Part shown: one piece after another, positions 26,502-35,987 of the stretch
Numbering within the stretch: position 1 is the first letter of the stretch
How the letters are laid out: the number at the start of each line of letters is the position of its first letter
Assembly: GCA_002869185.1 (NCBI GenBank)
Contig: PKTN01000001.1
Location: 248,001-312,000 of the forward strand
DNA length: 64,000 nt
Origin: Denitrovibrio sp.
GTDB lineage: Bacteria > Chrysiogenota > Deferribacteres > Deferribacterales > Geovibrionaceae
Direction: 5' to 3'
Position numbers and translations under genes: made by a program
Notes under the pieces: model-generated
Databases searched by the model: none
The model's input: the letters and a program-made list of their open reading frames with translations, nothing else
What the model was told of the DNA's origin: nothing

Positions 26502-26990
26502 TTAATTGTTAAATTCTACAGACTTTAATTCCCAAAGGGCGACAAGGACTGCTTGGGCTAGGTTCATACTGCTGTATTCACTGCTGGTAGGTAGGCTGAC
26601 TATCTTAGAGCATGCTGATAGCTCCTCATTGTTAAGCCCATGAGCTTCGTTACCAAAAAGAAGCCCAACATTAAGTCCATCGTTTAAGGTCGCTTCAACA
26701 AAAGGTTTAAGGTCGTCGTAATCTAAGTTTGATGTACTGAATGGGGCTCTAGGTGCAAAGCCAATAACAATATCAGAGTTTGATATTAATTTATCGAATG
26801 TCTCAGTATGCGTTGCAGAGGATAATATATTATCAGCATGGACAGCATATTTTAGTGCTTCTTCATGATCTTTTGGTAAATTACCTGAATATGTGAGGGA
26901 TGAAAAGCCTGTATTAGCCATAGCTCTTGCTATAAAACCAAGATTAACAGGACCTTCCACGCGGGATAAAAGGATGTTGATCCCTTTCAA
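26502..26990 (-). CDS. SpoU-family RNA 2-prime-O-methyltransferase (TrmJ/LasT-like)
   Basis: 162 residues of the SPOUT knot fold. Motif 1 LSRVEGPVNLGFIARAMANT, motif 2 LLFGNEAHGLNNEEL and motif 3 SLPTSSEYSSMNLAQAVLVA are intact, which in TrmJ methylate position 32 of tRNA. The protein ends soon after motif 3, lacking the extra C-terminal helices of full-length TrmJ (about 240 residues), so the exact target is not certain. It follows the lytic transglycosylase gene by 5 bases. Confidence 0.88.
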   Translation of the reverse strand: MKGINILLSRVEGPVNLGFIARAMANTGFSSLTYSGNLPKDHEEALKYAVHADNILSSATHTETFDKLISNSDIVIGFAPRAPFSTSNLDYDDLKPFVEATLNDGLNVGLLFGNEAHGLNNEELSACSKIVSLPTSSEYSSMNLAQAVLVALWELKSVEFNN

Positions 26991-26995
26991 CTCTA

Positions 26996-27685
26996 TTAAG
27001 CCCTTCCTGATTGATTGAGGATTTGCTGATAGTGCTTCATTACTGTACGGTAGTATCTCTCTGGTGGGTTTTCACCACTTTTTATCTTTCTGATGAGCCC
27101 TGTAGGTCCCATGTTATAGGCGATAATAGCATATTTTTGATTTTCGAATTTATTAACTAGATATGAGAGATAATTAATCCCTATCATAATATTAGTGTTA
27201 GGCTCGAAAAGCTCGTTGCTGTGAGAGAGCTCGATATGATCATTCATGTCTGATACGTACTGAGCTGTATTTGGGAGTATCTGCATAAGTCCGATAGCAC
27301 CCTTATGAGAGACAACCATTTTTCTGAAAGAGCTCTCAGTTTTGATAACTGCCAAAACAAGAAGCGGATCTAGATTATTATCGAAGGACTCTTTTGCTAT
27401 GAGATAGGCAAAGTCCATAGTGTTGTATGATGTTGTTCTAATGTCGGAGTCAAGTATATTCTTGATGTCCATAACGTGAGCCGCGAAGGACATCCTTGTT
27501 TTTTGATCCTGTACATCTTCTGCTAGTTGATGATATTTATCACCAGCCAGAGAGGATGCTTTGCTGAGTACTTGGATACTATTACTTACCTTGTTTATAT
27601 AAAGGAAGTTTAGTATAACAAAAGCACCGATGAAGATTGCCAGCATAAGTAATGCTGTTGAATAGCTAGAAAATCTTTGTTTCAT
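26996..27685 (-). CDS. membrane-anchored lytic transglycosylase (SLT domain)
   Basis: 229 residues. One N-terminal membrane anchor (about 10-30), a helical linker, then an SLT lysozyme-like domain from about 95. The catalytic Glu lies in AVIKTESSF, followed by GAIGLMQILPNTA and AYNMGP, the standard motif set of family 1 lytic transglycosylases. It cleaves peptidoglycan glycan strands in the periplasm. It is first in the operon with the SpoU methyltransferase, divergent from sfsA. Confidence 0.9.
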   Translation of the reverse strand: MKQRFSSYSTALLMLAIFIGAFVILNFLYINKVSNSIQVLSKASSLAGDKYHQLAEDVQDQKTRMSFAAHVMDIKNILDSDIRTTSYNTMDFAYLIAKESFDNNLDPLLVLAVIKTESSFRKMVVSHKGAIGLMQILPNTAQYVSDMNDHIELSHSNELFEPNTNIMIGINYLSYLVNKFENQKYAIIAYNMGPTGLIRKIKSGENPPERYYRTVMKHYQQILNQSGRA

Positions 27686-27714
27686 ATTTTATATTACTCG
27701 TTGTTTGAAAGATT

Positions 27715-27732
27715 CGTATATATGCATATACG
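27715..27732. promoter_or_regulatory. palindrome between divergent genes
   Basis: CGTATAT-ATGC-ATATACG is an inverted repeat with 7-bp arms between the divergent transglycosylase and sfsA genes, a plausible but unproven regulator site. Confidence 0.3.
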
Positions 27733-27803
27733 TTACGGGACTAAAAATAGTCGCTTAATTTTATTTTGTAAAGTGCAAAATTCACAAAAAGGAGCATGAA
27801 CAA

Positions 27804-28502
27804 TTGTACATATATCCCAAGTTATTGAGAGCTAAGTTTATAAACAGATATAAAAGATTTTTTACTGATGTAGAAATTAACGGAGAAATATTAACTGTTC
27901 ATAACCCAAATACTGGTTCTATGAAATGTATTGTCGAAAAAGGGCGTGATGTGCTCATATCTAAGTCTGACAACCTTAAGAGGAAACTATCTCACACTGT
28001 AGAGGCGTTCTTTGTTGATGGGGAGTGGGTACTTACCAACACAATTTTAATGAATAAGATAGTTGGAACAGGGATAAGAGATGGTGAGATACCAGAGCTA
28101 GGTAATATAGAGAATATTAAGAGTGAATATACATATGGGGATGGACGTATAGATTTTTTGGTCGACTGCGATCTGGGCAGATGTCTTATAGAGGTAAAGA
28201 ACGTTACTCTGTTTGACAAAACTCATTGCATGTTCCCTGATGCTGTAACTGAGCGAGGGCTTAAGCATTTACGTCTACTGATGGAGGCTAAAGAAGAGGG
28301 GTATACCCCTTGCATGTTTTATATATGTCAGATAGATAGACCATTTTTCAAACCAGCAGGTCACATAGACCCAAAATATGCAGAGGCGTTATATGATGCT
28401 GTTGCTAACGGACTTAAGGTCTTTACTTTGCATACGGTGTTTAATGAGGATAAGGGGAGAGTTTATCTAGAGAAGGGTGGTGAGCTTACAGCGCAGTTAT
28501 AA
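27804..28502 (+). CDS. sfsA: DNA/RNA nuclease SfsA
   Basis: 232 residues, starting at a TTG at 27804 with AAGGAG nine bases upstream; a nearby ATG at 27796 is out of frame. The N-terminal OB-like part holds HNPNTGSM; the nuclease core has GDGRIDFLVD and LIEVKNVTL, a PD-(D/E)xK type active site. Known as sugar-fermentation stimulation protein in E. coli. Its last 17 bases overlap the convergent holA gene. Confidence 0.93.
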   Translation: MYIYPKLLRAKFINRYKRFFTDVEINGEILTVHNPNTGSMKCIVEKGRDVLISKSDNLKRKLSHTVEAFFVDGEWVLTNTILMNKIVGTGIRDGEIPELGNIENIKSEYTYGDGRIDFLVDCDLGRCLIEVKNVTLFDKTHCMFPDAVTERGLKHLRLLMEAKEEGYTPCMFYICQIDRPFFKPAGHIDPKYAEALYDAVANGLKVFTLHTVFNEDKGRVYLEKGGELTAQL

Positions 28503-29391
28503 GGTTTGTCATATAGTTGTCTATAGATATCTGACCAGTTTTGTTTTTATAATCCAGCTCAGCGTATAAGGTACATAGTTTTATAAGATCTTCCTGCTTC
28601 CATGCTCTTGCACCAGATTTTAGTTTATCAAGCATCCAAGGTCTATTCTCTTTTACTTGTTCTCTCAGATTAATAAATAGATAGAGTTCTCTAACTCGTT
28701 TAAAGAGTAGAGCATTGAGTATATTTAAGTTTTCTCCACTAGATATGAAGTTGTTGAGCAGAATACTGCATGTTTTTCTTCTTCTAGCAGTAAATGCATC
28801 TATAAAAGTAAAAATGTTATCCTGCTTTCTCGCTGTAACTGCGTTCATTATATCGGCAGGTGAGTTTGGTTTTTTGTATGCAAAATATATAGACAGTTTT
28901 TCGACTTCGTTTGATATCTGCTTAAGGTCACCCTCGAAGATTTCATTAATCTCTGAAGCACTTGTGGAGTCTATTCTGAAGCCAGCATCGGAGAACATTT
29001 TATTTATCTTGCTTGTTAGGTCATACTTTGAAGCTTTCTTTTCAAGTGTCGTTTCGAACTTAGCTTCTTTAAGAGCCTTAGATATCTCTTTTGTAAGTTT
29101 TGGTTCTGGTGACATAAAGATAAGGTGAGTTTCGATACAGTCAACGCACTTGGCAAGGATATCTCCGATACCTTTGATCTTGTTAGTCGCTTTAATAATA
29201 GCGGCTTTATTCTCTTGAAACATGGATGGAGTATTGATGAAGTTAAAGAAAGACTCCTGACTAAAATCATCAGCGGAGAAGGATTCAGTTTCGCAGTCAT
29301 CTATACTATCAAGTATAGCCTTAAGTTGCTCTTGCTGAAAATATTCGCTACCCGCTATGTAGCGGAGTTTATTTTCTTTGTTCAAAGGCAT
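28486..29391 (-). CDS. holA: DNA polymerase III subunit delta
   Basis: 301 residues, the wrench subunit of the clamp loader that opens the sliding clamp. It shows the degenerate AAA+ N-terminal half (YIAGSEYFQQEQLKAILDSI, then FNFINTPSMFQENKAAII) and the C-terminal collar domain (QDNIFTFIDAFTARRRK, LLFKRVRELYLF). Family conservation is low but the layout and the leuS-lptE-holA order, as in E. coli, support the call. It starts 23 bases inside the end of lptE. Confidence 0.85.
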   Translation of the reverse strand: MPLNKENKLRYIAGSEYFQQEQLKAILDSIDDCETESFSADDFSQESFFNFINTPSMFQENKAAIIKATNKIKGIGDILAKCVDCIETHLIFMSPEPKLTKEISKALKEAKFETTLEKKASKYDLTSKINKMFSDAGFRIDSTSASEINEIFEGDLKQISNEVEKLSIYFAYKKPNSPADIMNAVTARKQDNIFTFIDAFTARRRKTCSILLNNFISSGENLNILNALLFKRVRELYLFINLREQVKENRPWMLDKLKSGARAWKQEDLIKLCTLYAELDYKNKTGQISIDNYMTNLITAL

Positions 29392-29857
29392 TTCTGAAGT
29401 CCGTCATAGCTTTAGATATTGCTTCTTTGATAGCATATTCTCTATTTGATCTTGTCTCTGATTGGTTAGCTGTGTTGTCATAATTTTCGAATGAATTGAT
29501 AGTCTTACTATACACTTCATTACCCTTTTGGTCTTTTATATTAATAGTGATGCTTAATCTTGCATACTCTGTCGTTGTTGATGACGACGAAGATGAGCCT
29601 GAACTGTTTAACTTAACAAGAGTAAACTCACCTGTATAATCAGCTTTTTCTCTAGTGCCTAGACCATTAATGGTTGCTAAGTATAACCTAATTTCATCAG
29701 AGAATAGAGAAGTCGCCTCTAAGTCATCAGATAAGTTTTCTATGCTAGATGGATAAATCTTAAAAGCCGCATCCTTTCCTGTGAGGACAATCTTGTACCC
29801 ACAGCCAGTAAATATAAGTAAAGCAAAAAGTGCTGTCAGGAGGGCTTTTCTGTTCAT
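29369..29857 (-). CDS. lptE: LPS-assembly lipoprotein LptE
   Basis: 162 residues. Signal peptide with lipobox LIFTGC (Cys19), then GYKI typical of LptE. A serine run (SSGSSSSSS) occurs in the middle. LptE is an outer-membrane lipoprotein that plugs LptD during lipopolysaccharide export, so its presence shows a diderm cell. It lies between leuS (1-base gap) and holA (23-base overlap), the conserved operon order, which carries much of the identification since the family diverges strongly. Confidence 0.85.
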   Translation of the reverse strand: MNRKALLTALFALLIFTGCGYKIVLTGKDAAFKIYPSSIENLSDDLEATSLFSDEIRLYLATINGLGTREKADYTGEFTLVKLNSSGSSSSSSTTTEYARLSITINIKDQKGNEVYSKTINSFENYDNTANQSETRSNREYAIKEAISKAMTDFRNAFEQRK

Positions 29858-29858
29858 T

Positions 29859-32414
29859 TTATTTCACCACAAAGTTGATCAGTTTGTTAGGTACATATAT
29901 CTTTTTAAATATGTCCTTACCTTCAGTATGTTTAACAACATTCTCATTTGCAAGGGCAATCTCGAATATAGTCTCTTTATCAAGGTCACGAGCTATCTCA
30001 ATCTGACCTCTGAGTTTACCATTTACCTGAACAGCAATTGTTATCTCGTCCTTTTGAGTGTGTTTTTCGTCGAATTCTGGCCATGAGCTTCTTGAGATAA
30101 GACCTTCGAAACCTGCCATCTCAAACAGCTCTTCAGCGGCGTGAGGAGTAAAAGGAGCGATAAGCTTCATGAGTGAGAGTATAGAGTCTCTAAAGAGAGC
30201 CTTGTGTTCGTCGCCCATTTTAGCCTCTATAGCGTAAAGATTGTTTACAAATTCCATCATTGCAGCAACGGCAGTGTTAAGCTGGTATCTGTCGATATCT
30301 TCAGTAACCTTTTTAACTGCTACGTTAGTGTGAAAGAGCAATTCTTTTGAAAGTTCGTCTTCCACAGGAGCAGGGAGCTCACTATTAAAGAGCTCAATAT
30401 TATTTTGTATTAGTCGCCATACTCGGTTAAGGAATCTGAATGAACCCTCAACACCAGAATCACTCCACTCAAGCTCTCTCTCAGGTGGAGAAGCAAAGAG
30501 TATAAAAAGTCTAGCTGTATCTGCACCATACTTTTGGATAAGTTTGTTAGGATCCACAACGTTTCTTTTGGATTTTGACATCTTTTCAACACGACCAACA
30601 GCGACGTCACTATTACACTTAGAGCATTTGCCATCGACGCTCTCTTCAGGGTATAGCCATCCGTGCTCAGGACATTTATAAGTCTCTTTGCAAACCATAC
30701 CTTGAGTGAGAAGTCTATTGAAAGGCTCGTCTATATCTATGTAACCTAGGTCACGGAGAACTTTTGTATAAAAACGTGAATAGAGCAGGTGGAGGATAGC
30801 GTGTTCGATACCTCCGATATACTGGTCTACGTTCATCCAGTAGTTAGCCTTATCTTTATCGAATGGAGCTGTATCACAATGAGGAGATGTATATCTCATA
30901 AAGTACCATGAGGACTCCATAAAGGTATCCATAGTGTCTGTTTCTCGTGTTGCAGCGCCACCACATTTAGGGCAAGTTGTGTTTTTGAATGACTCAACCT
31001 TATCAAGAGGGTTACCTCTCATATCAGGGTTAAAGTCAACATCTGGCAGCTTAACAGGGAGCTCTGCTTCTGGAACAGGAACGCTACCACACTTATCGCA
31101 GTTTATAAATGGGATAGGTGAACCCCAGTATCTCTGACGGGAAATCTGCCAATCTCTAAGGCGATAGTTTATAGTACTTTTGCCGAGCCCTTCATTATCG
31201 AGGAACTCTACAATAGATTTTTTTGCTGAGTCGTTATCTGTACCATCAAATTGACCAGAATTAACGAGTGTTCCAGCACCAGTGTATGCTTCTACCATAG
31301 TTTCTAGTGAAAGCTCTTCTTTAGGTTGGATGACTATCTTAAGGTCGCAACCATATTTCTTAGCGAATTCAAAGTCCCTCTGGTCGTGGGCTGGTACAGC
31401 CATAACAGCACCTGTTCCGTAATCCATAAGGACAAAATTTGCTATATATATTGGCATATCATTGCCAGTTACAGGGTTAGTTACATATTTGCCAGTAAAG
31501 AATCCACGCTTCTCTTTATCATCATCCATCCTGTTGATCTTGTCTTCCTTTAGGATAGAATCAACAAAAGCGGTCCCTTCGGCCTCTTTGTCAGTCCCTG
31601 CGAGGAGAGTTTTAACAATAGGATGTTCAGGTGCCACAGACATGAAAGTTGCTCCGAAGAGTGTGTCAGGTCTTGTGGTGAATACATTTATCTTTTCGTC
31701 AGTATCTTTAATCTGGAAATTGATCTCTGCACCGTATGACTTGCCAATCCAGTTTTTCTGCATAGTAAGGACTTTGTTTGGCCAGCCTGGTAGCTTATCA
31801 TTAGCATATTCGAGGAGTTCATCAGCATATTCAGTGATTTTGAGATACCAACCGTCAAGCTCTTTGATGGCTACGTCTTGACCACATCTCCAGCAAGCGC
31901 CTTCTTCAACCTGCTCGTTAGCGAGAACAGTGTTGCAGTCGTCACACCAATTGAGGTGAGATTTCTTTTTATATATTAGACCTTTTTCGAACATTTTAAT
32001 AAAGATGAGCTGCTCCCATCTATAATATTCAGGGTCACATGTAGCTATATCTCTGTCCCAGTCGTATGAGAGACCGAGTTGTTTTAGCTGCTCTTTCATA
32101 TAGCTAATATTAGACTTTGTCCATACAGCAGGGTGTGTAGAGTTTTCGATAGCGGCATTTTCAGCAGGTAAACCAAAAGCGTCCCAGCCCATAGGGTGAA
32201 GAACATTGAGACCCTGCATGAATTTATATCTGGAGATAACGTCACCAATAGCATAGTTACGAACGTGACCCATATGGATTTTCCCTGATGGGTATGGGAA
32301 CATTTCAAGACAATAGAACTTCTCTTTCGATTCATCCTTTTCAACCTTGAATAGTTTTTTATCTTCCCATATCTTTTGCCATTTGGTCTCTATGTCGGCA
32401 GGGTTATACTTCAT
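29859..32414 (-). CDS. leuS: leucyl-tRNA synthetase
   Basis: 851 residues, start at MKYNPAD (ATG 32414) behind AGGAGG; a longer frame upstream has no ribosome site. Class I enzyme: HIGH-like [11 protein letters not shown] near residue 50, [12 protein letters not shown] in the second half. Several Cys pairs (CDDC/CWRC, CDKC/CPKC, CPEHG/CSKC) look like zinc knuckles. The editing (CP1) domain with [13 protein letters not shown] is intact. First gene of leuS-lptE-holA. Confidence 0.97.
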   Translation of the reverse strand: MKYNPADIETKWQKIWEDKKLFKVEKDESKEKFYCLEMFPYPSGKIHMGHVRNYAIGDVISRYKFMQGLNVLHPMGWDAFGLPAENAAIENSTHPAVWTKSNISYMKEQLKQLGLSYDWDRDIATCDPEYYRWEQLIFIKMFEKGLIYKKKSHLNWCDDCNTVLANEQVEEGACWRCGQDVAIKELDGWYLKITEYADELLEYANDKLPGWPNKVLTMQKNWIGKSYGAEINFQIKDTDEKINVFTTRPDTLFGATFMSVAPEHPIVKTLLAGTDKEAEGTAFVDSILKEDKINRMDDDKEKRGFFTGKYVTNPVTGNDMPIYIANFVLMDYGTGAVMAVPAHDQRDFEFAKKYGCDLKIVIQPKEELSLETMVEAYTGAGTLVNSGQFDGTDNDSAKKSIVEFLDNEGLGKSTINYRLRDWQISRQRYWGSPIPFINCDKCGSVPVPEAELPVKLPDVDFNPDMRGNPLDKVESFKNTTCPKCGGAATRETDTMDTFMESSWYFMRYTSPHCDTAPFDKDKANYWMNVDQYIGGIEHAILHLLYSRFYTKVLRDLGYIDIDEPFNRLLTQGMVCKETYKCPEHGWLYPEESVDGKCSKCNSDVAVGRVEKMSKSKRNVVDPNKLIQKYGADTARLFILFASPPERELEWSDSGVEGSFRFLNRVWRLIQNNIELFNSELPAPVEDELSKELLFHTNVAVKKVTEDIDRYQLNTAVAAMMEFVNNLYAIEAKMGDEHKALFRDSILSLMKLIAPFTPHAAEELFEMAGFEGLISRSSWPEFDEKHTQKDEITIAVQVNGKLRGQIEIARDLDKETIFEIALANENVVKHTEGKDIFKKIYVPNKLINFVVK

Positions 32415-32617
32415 CGTTTCCTCCTGAATATCGAACTCGTAAACTATCATATATGCTCTAAAATTATCAAGTATTAAACTTGCCTATTTTAATAAGAATA
32501 ATCAAAAAAAATAGATATAAATATTGATATATCTATTGATTACATGGTGATGGTTTGGTAATGTTTACAGTCTTGCTGAGATGGTGTTCTTAAATAAACA
32601 GGCATACAAGATAAAAA

Positions 32618-32627
32618 CTGGTATAAT
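32618..32627 (+). promoter_or_regulatory. extended -10 promoter of the HD-GYP operon
   Basis: CTGGTATAAT (TATAAT at 32622-32627 with TG one base ahead) lies 33 bases before the ATG at 32660. No good -35 box is seen, as is usual for extended -10 promoters. Confidence 0.55.
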
Positions 32628-32659
32628 GTATTAATTATAGATTATCAAAAGAGAGGCTA

Positions 32660-34120
32660 ATGCTTACACAAAATGCTTTTATAGAGCTTGCATATTCGTT
32701 GGTTAGTATTCGTGACTTGGATGAATTACTCGGCACAATGCTTACTCGTATAAGAAACATGCTAGATGCAGATGCTGGAAGTCTATTCATTTATGATGAA
32801 GAGTCTGATGAGCTTCTTTTTAAATACACACAGAATGATTCTCTAAATCTTCCGTTTAATTCATTTCGCATGCCTGCTAACGAACATAGTATCGCTGGCT
32901 TTTGTGCAGTACGTAATAATGTAATTAATCTAGAAGATGTATACCATTTAGACCCGAAGTTTCCTTTCGATTTTAATCCTAGTTTCGACAAAATGTCTGG
33001 ATACAAGACTGTGTCGATGCTTGTTTTTCCTATAAACGACATGAATGGCAGATTGATTGGTGTTTTACAGCTTATCAATAAGAGAGCAAAAGAAGAGAAG
33101 ATCACACCTGATAATGCAGATGAAATCGTAATACCTTTTGATCAGGATGATGAGACCACTGCACATTCACTTAGTTGTATCGTTGGTATGGCTCTTGAGA
33201 ATGCACTCCTTTACGACAGTATAGAGGAGATGTGGAAAGGTTTTATCTCAGCATGTATGACCGCAATTGACTCCCGTGATCCAATTACTGGCGGACATAG
33301 CCAGAGGGTTACTGACTATACAATGCTCACAGCAGAGGCTATGAGTGAAGACGATGAAGCTTTTCCTGATTTTAAATTATCTCCAGCGGATCTTAGATGT
33401 CTTAAATATTCCTGTATGCTTCACGACTTTGGAAAACTTGTTATCAGCGAAAATATTCTACAGAAGGCTGATAAACTATACCCTGGAATGCTTGAGGTTA
33501 TTGAATATCGTTTTGGTACAGCAAAGGCTATGGCAAAACTCAATGGGAAACCACAAGAAGAGATAGACGAGCTAGGTAAACTACTTGGTATGGTTCAGAA
33601 GGCGAATATCCCGACTGTTTTAGACGATGACACTAGTGGTGGTTTAGATAAATGCCTTACATACGAATTTGAAGACTATGATGGTAAAACACATACTCTG
33701 CTCACAGAAAAAGAGTATATATACCTCAGCATAAAGAGAGGAACTCTAACTCAAGAAGAGCGTGAGATTATTCAGAGTCACGCAAACCATACATTCGATT
33801 TCCTCGTAAAGATTCCTTGGACGAACGAACTTAAACTTGTACCGATTGTCGCAGCCTTGCACCATGAAAGGATTTACGGAAAAGGTTATCCATTCGGTTT
33901 GGCTGGCGACCAGATTCATATGCAGGGTCGTATAATGGCTGTTGCAGATATATTCGATGCCCTTACAGCAGCGGATAGACCATATAAGAAAGCGATGCCT
34001 GTACCTAAGGCGTGTGCTATACTAAAAGAAGAAGCAGAAAGATTTGCATTAGATAAAAAAGTAGTTGATTATTTCGTAGATAACGCTCTCTACGAAAGTA
34101 TAATAGGGAGGCAAGATTGA
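32660..34120 (+). CDS. GAF and HD-GYP domain protein, probable c-di-GMP phosphodiesterase
   Basis: 486 residues. GAF domain about 10-180 (ADAGSLFIYDEE, VLQLINKR), then HD-GYP. The HD motif is CMLHDFGKLVI and the GYP motif HHERIYGKGYPFGL, both complete, so hydrolysis of cyclic di-GMP is expected. Unusually, about 90 residues (with GKPQEEIDELGKLLG and CLTYEFEDYDGKTHTLL) are inserted between the HD motif helix and the LTQEEREIIQSHA helix. The gene overlaps the response-regulator gene downstream by 4 bases, suggesting a signalling pair. Confidence 0.9.
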   Translation: MLTQNAFIELAYSLVSIRDLDELLGTMLTRIRNMLDADAGSLFIYDEESDELLFKYTQNDSLNLPFNSFRMPANEHSIAGFCAVRNNVINLEDVYHLDPKFPFDFNPSFDKMSGYKTVSMLVFPINDMNGRLIGVLQLINKRAKEEKITPDNADEIVIPFDQDDETTAHSLSCIVGMALENALLYDSIEEMWKGFISACMTAIDSRDPITGGHSQRVTDYTMLTAEAMSEDDEAFPDFKLSPADLRCLKYSCMLHDFGKLVISENILQKADKLYPGMLEVIEYRFGTAKAMAKLNGKPQEEIDELGKLLGMVQKANIPTVLDDDTSGGLDKCLTYEFEDYDGKTHTLLTEKEYIYLSIKRGTLTQEEREIIQSHANHTFDFLVKIPWTNELKLVPIVAALHHERIYGKGYPFGLAGDQIHMQGRIMAVADIFDALTAADRPYKKAMPVPKACAILKEEAERFALDKKVVDYFVDNALYESIIGRQD

Positions 34121-34470
34121 AAACGTTACTCGTAGTTGATGACGACGAAAGTATTAGATTGTTACTGAGAGACGAGTTTTGTGATAACGGGTATAATGTT
34201 GTTACGGCTATAGATGGTGAAGAAGGACTTGTTGCATTTTCAGAGCAGAATATTGATGTCGTTGTGCTCGATCTAAACATGCCTAAACTCACTGGAGAGC
34301 AGGTCGCGACTAGACTTAAAGACAAAGCTCCCAATGTTCCTATCGTTATATACACAGCTAACCCTGAAAGGCTGGAAGAGAAAAATGAAGTAAATTATGA
34401 TTCATTAGTTTATAAATCTAGTGACCTTGAAGAATTAGTTAATAAGGTCACACAGCTTGCCAATGCTTAA
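34117..34470 (+). CDS. single-domain response regulator
   Basis: 117 residues, receiver only, starting at a TTG (34117) that overlaps the previous stop, with GGGAGGC ahead. Acidic residues DDDE near the start, phospho-Asp in VVVLDLNMPKLTG, Thr in IYTANPE and Lys in YKSSDL are all present. No output domain. Being translationally coupled to the HD-GYP protein, it may control it or another partner; no kinase is adjacent. Confidence 0.9.
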   Translation: MKTLLVVDDDESIRLLLRDEFCDNGYNVVTAIDGEEGLVAFSEQNIDVVVLDLNMPKLTGEQVATRLKDKAPNVPIVIYTANPERLEEKNEVNYDSLVYKSSDLEELVNKVTQLANA

Positions 34471-35218
34471 TGTCTCTGCCTTTGATGCTTATTACGGAAA
34501 GTCTGGAAAGCTGATTTCTTTAAAAGAGGTCGACTCTACTAATACCTATGCTGTAAAGCATGAGCTTCCCCCATTTACTTGTGTCGTTGCTGAAAAACAG
34601 ACAGCAGGGCGAGGGAGGAGTGGTAGACAATGGCACTCTAACACTGATCAAAATTTATATTTTTCTATAGTTATAGACGGATTAGACGCGTCTATGTTAT
34701 TACCTCTTAATATCTTTGCTGGTTACTTACTATCTGACACCCTTAAAGACATAGTTGATGCTAAGGTCAAATGGCCTAATGATATGGTTGTGAATGGTAA
34801 AAAGTTAGCAGGGATCCTAATGGAGACTACATTTTCTGGAGGTACTTTAGAAAAGGTTGTCTTGGGGATTGGACTAAACGTAAATTGTGAAAGCTTTGAT
34901 GATGAAATTAAAGATATTGCTACATCGTTATACATTGAGACTGGGCAGAAATTTGAAAGAGAGAAGATTCTTGCCTCATTTGTATTAAATTTAGAGAACT
35001 CATTCGAAGAATTTAGGTCTAAAAGGATAGAAGTAGAAAAACTTTGGTCTACATACTCTGCTTATCTTGACAAAAAGATAAGTATACATAAAGATGGTGT
35101 TAAAACCATATATACAGAAAAAGGAATAGATACTACAGGTTGTTTACTCGCTCTTGATGAGTCTGGTAGCCTGCAGACTATCATTACTGGGGATATAGGA
35201 TATGATTTTTGCCGTTGA
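34457..35218 (+). CDS. birA: biotin--[acetyl-CoA-carboxylase] ligase
   Basis: 253 residues. Catalytic domain with GRGRSGRQWHS (biotinyl-AMP binding) and KWPNDMVVNGKKLAGIL; a small C-terminal SH3-like domain follows. The N-terminal DNA-binding domain of E. coli BirA is absent, so it is the ligase-only type and not a repressor. A TTG at 34457 or ATG at 34463 could be the start. It overlaps the receiver gene by 14 bases and coaX by 17. Confidence 0.93.
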   Translation: MPMLNVSAFDAYYGKSGKLISLKEVDSTNTYAVKHELPPFTCVVAEKQTAGRGRSGRQWHSNTDQNLYFSIVIDGLDASMLLPLNIFAGYLLSDTLKDIVDAKVKWPNDMVVNGKKLAGILMETTFSGGTLEKVVLGIGLNVNCESFDDEIKDIATSLYIETGQKFEREKILASFVLNLENSFEEFRSKRIEVEKLWSTYSAYLDKKISIHKDGVKTIYTEKGIDTTGCLLALDESGSLQTIITGDIGYDFCR

Positions 35219-35975
35219 TATCGGTAATACCAATGTTGTAATTGGGATATTTGAAGATGGAAAGATACGCAGTAACTTTAGAGTGCAGTCCAGCACAATG
35301 CGTACTACAGATGAATACGCATCTATTATTATGAGACTTATGGAAGCAGAAAAGATACAAACAACTGACATTTCAGGTGTTATTATCGCTAGTGTTGTTC
35401 CTAGACTTATATATACTTTTAATAAATTTTCAACAAAATACCTCGATATTGAGCCTTTGGTGATTGCTCCAGGGATTAAAACAGGTATTTCGATAAAAAT
35501 GGAAAATCCAAAAGAGGTCGGTGCTGACAGGATTGTAAACGCTGTTGCTGCAAAGCATATGGTCGGATATCCTGCTATCGTTGTTGACTTTGGAACTGCT
35601 ACTACATTTGATGTTATAAACAAAGATGGTGATTATATAGGCGGTGTTATTTGTCCTGGAACTAAGCTGGCGGCTCAGATTCTTCATTCTAATACGGCAA
35701 AACTGCCAGAGGTTGAGATAGAAAAAGTCGATACAGTAATAGGAAAAAATACGATACACTCTATACAGTCAGGGATTTACTACGGATACCTTTCTATGCT
35801 AGATGGGATACTCGCTAGGATAATCGCTGAAGAATTCGAAGGTCAGGATGTTCCAGTATTATCCACTGGTGGATTGGGAAGTGTCTTTACTGAAGATAGT
35901 GCATATATCGAAAGATATGAAGCAAACCTTACTCTCGAGGGTTTAAAACTTATATATGAGAAAAATCAATTATAA
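35202..35975 (+). CDS. coaX: type III pantothenate kinase
   Basis: 257 residues of the ASKHA fold, first step of coenzyme A synthesis. FAVDIGNTNVVIGIF at the N terminus binds phosphate; GADRIVNAVAA and VDFGTATTFDV hold the catalytic Asp and second phosphate motif. The pairing of coaX directly after birA is common in bacteria. The start overlaps the birA end by 17 bases and rodZ-like follows 12 bases later. Confidence 0.95.
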   Translation: MIFAVDIGNTNVVIGIFEDGKIRSNFRVQSSTMRTTDEYASIIMRLMEAEKIQTTDISGVIIASVVPRLIYTFNKFSTKYLDIEPLVIAPGIKTGISIKMENPKEVGADRIVNAVAAKHMVGYPAIVVDFGTATTFDVINKDGDYIGGVICPGTKLAAQILHSNTAKLPEVEIEKVDTVIGKNTIHSIQSGIYYGYLSMLDGILARIIAEEFEGQDVPVLSTGGLGSVFTEDSAYIERYEANLTLEGLKLIYEKNQL

Positions 35976-35987
35976 AAAGGCGTTAAG

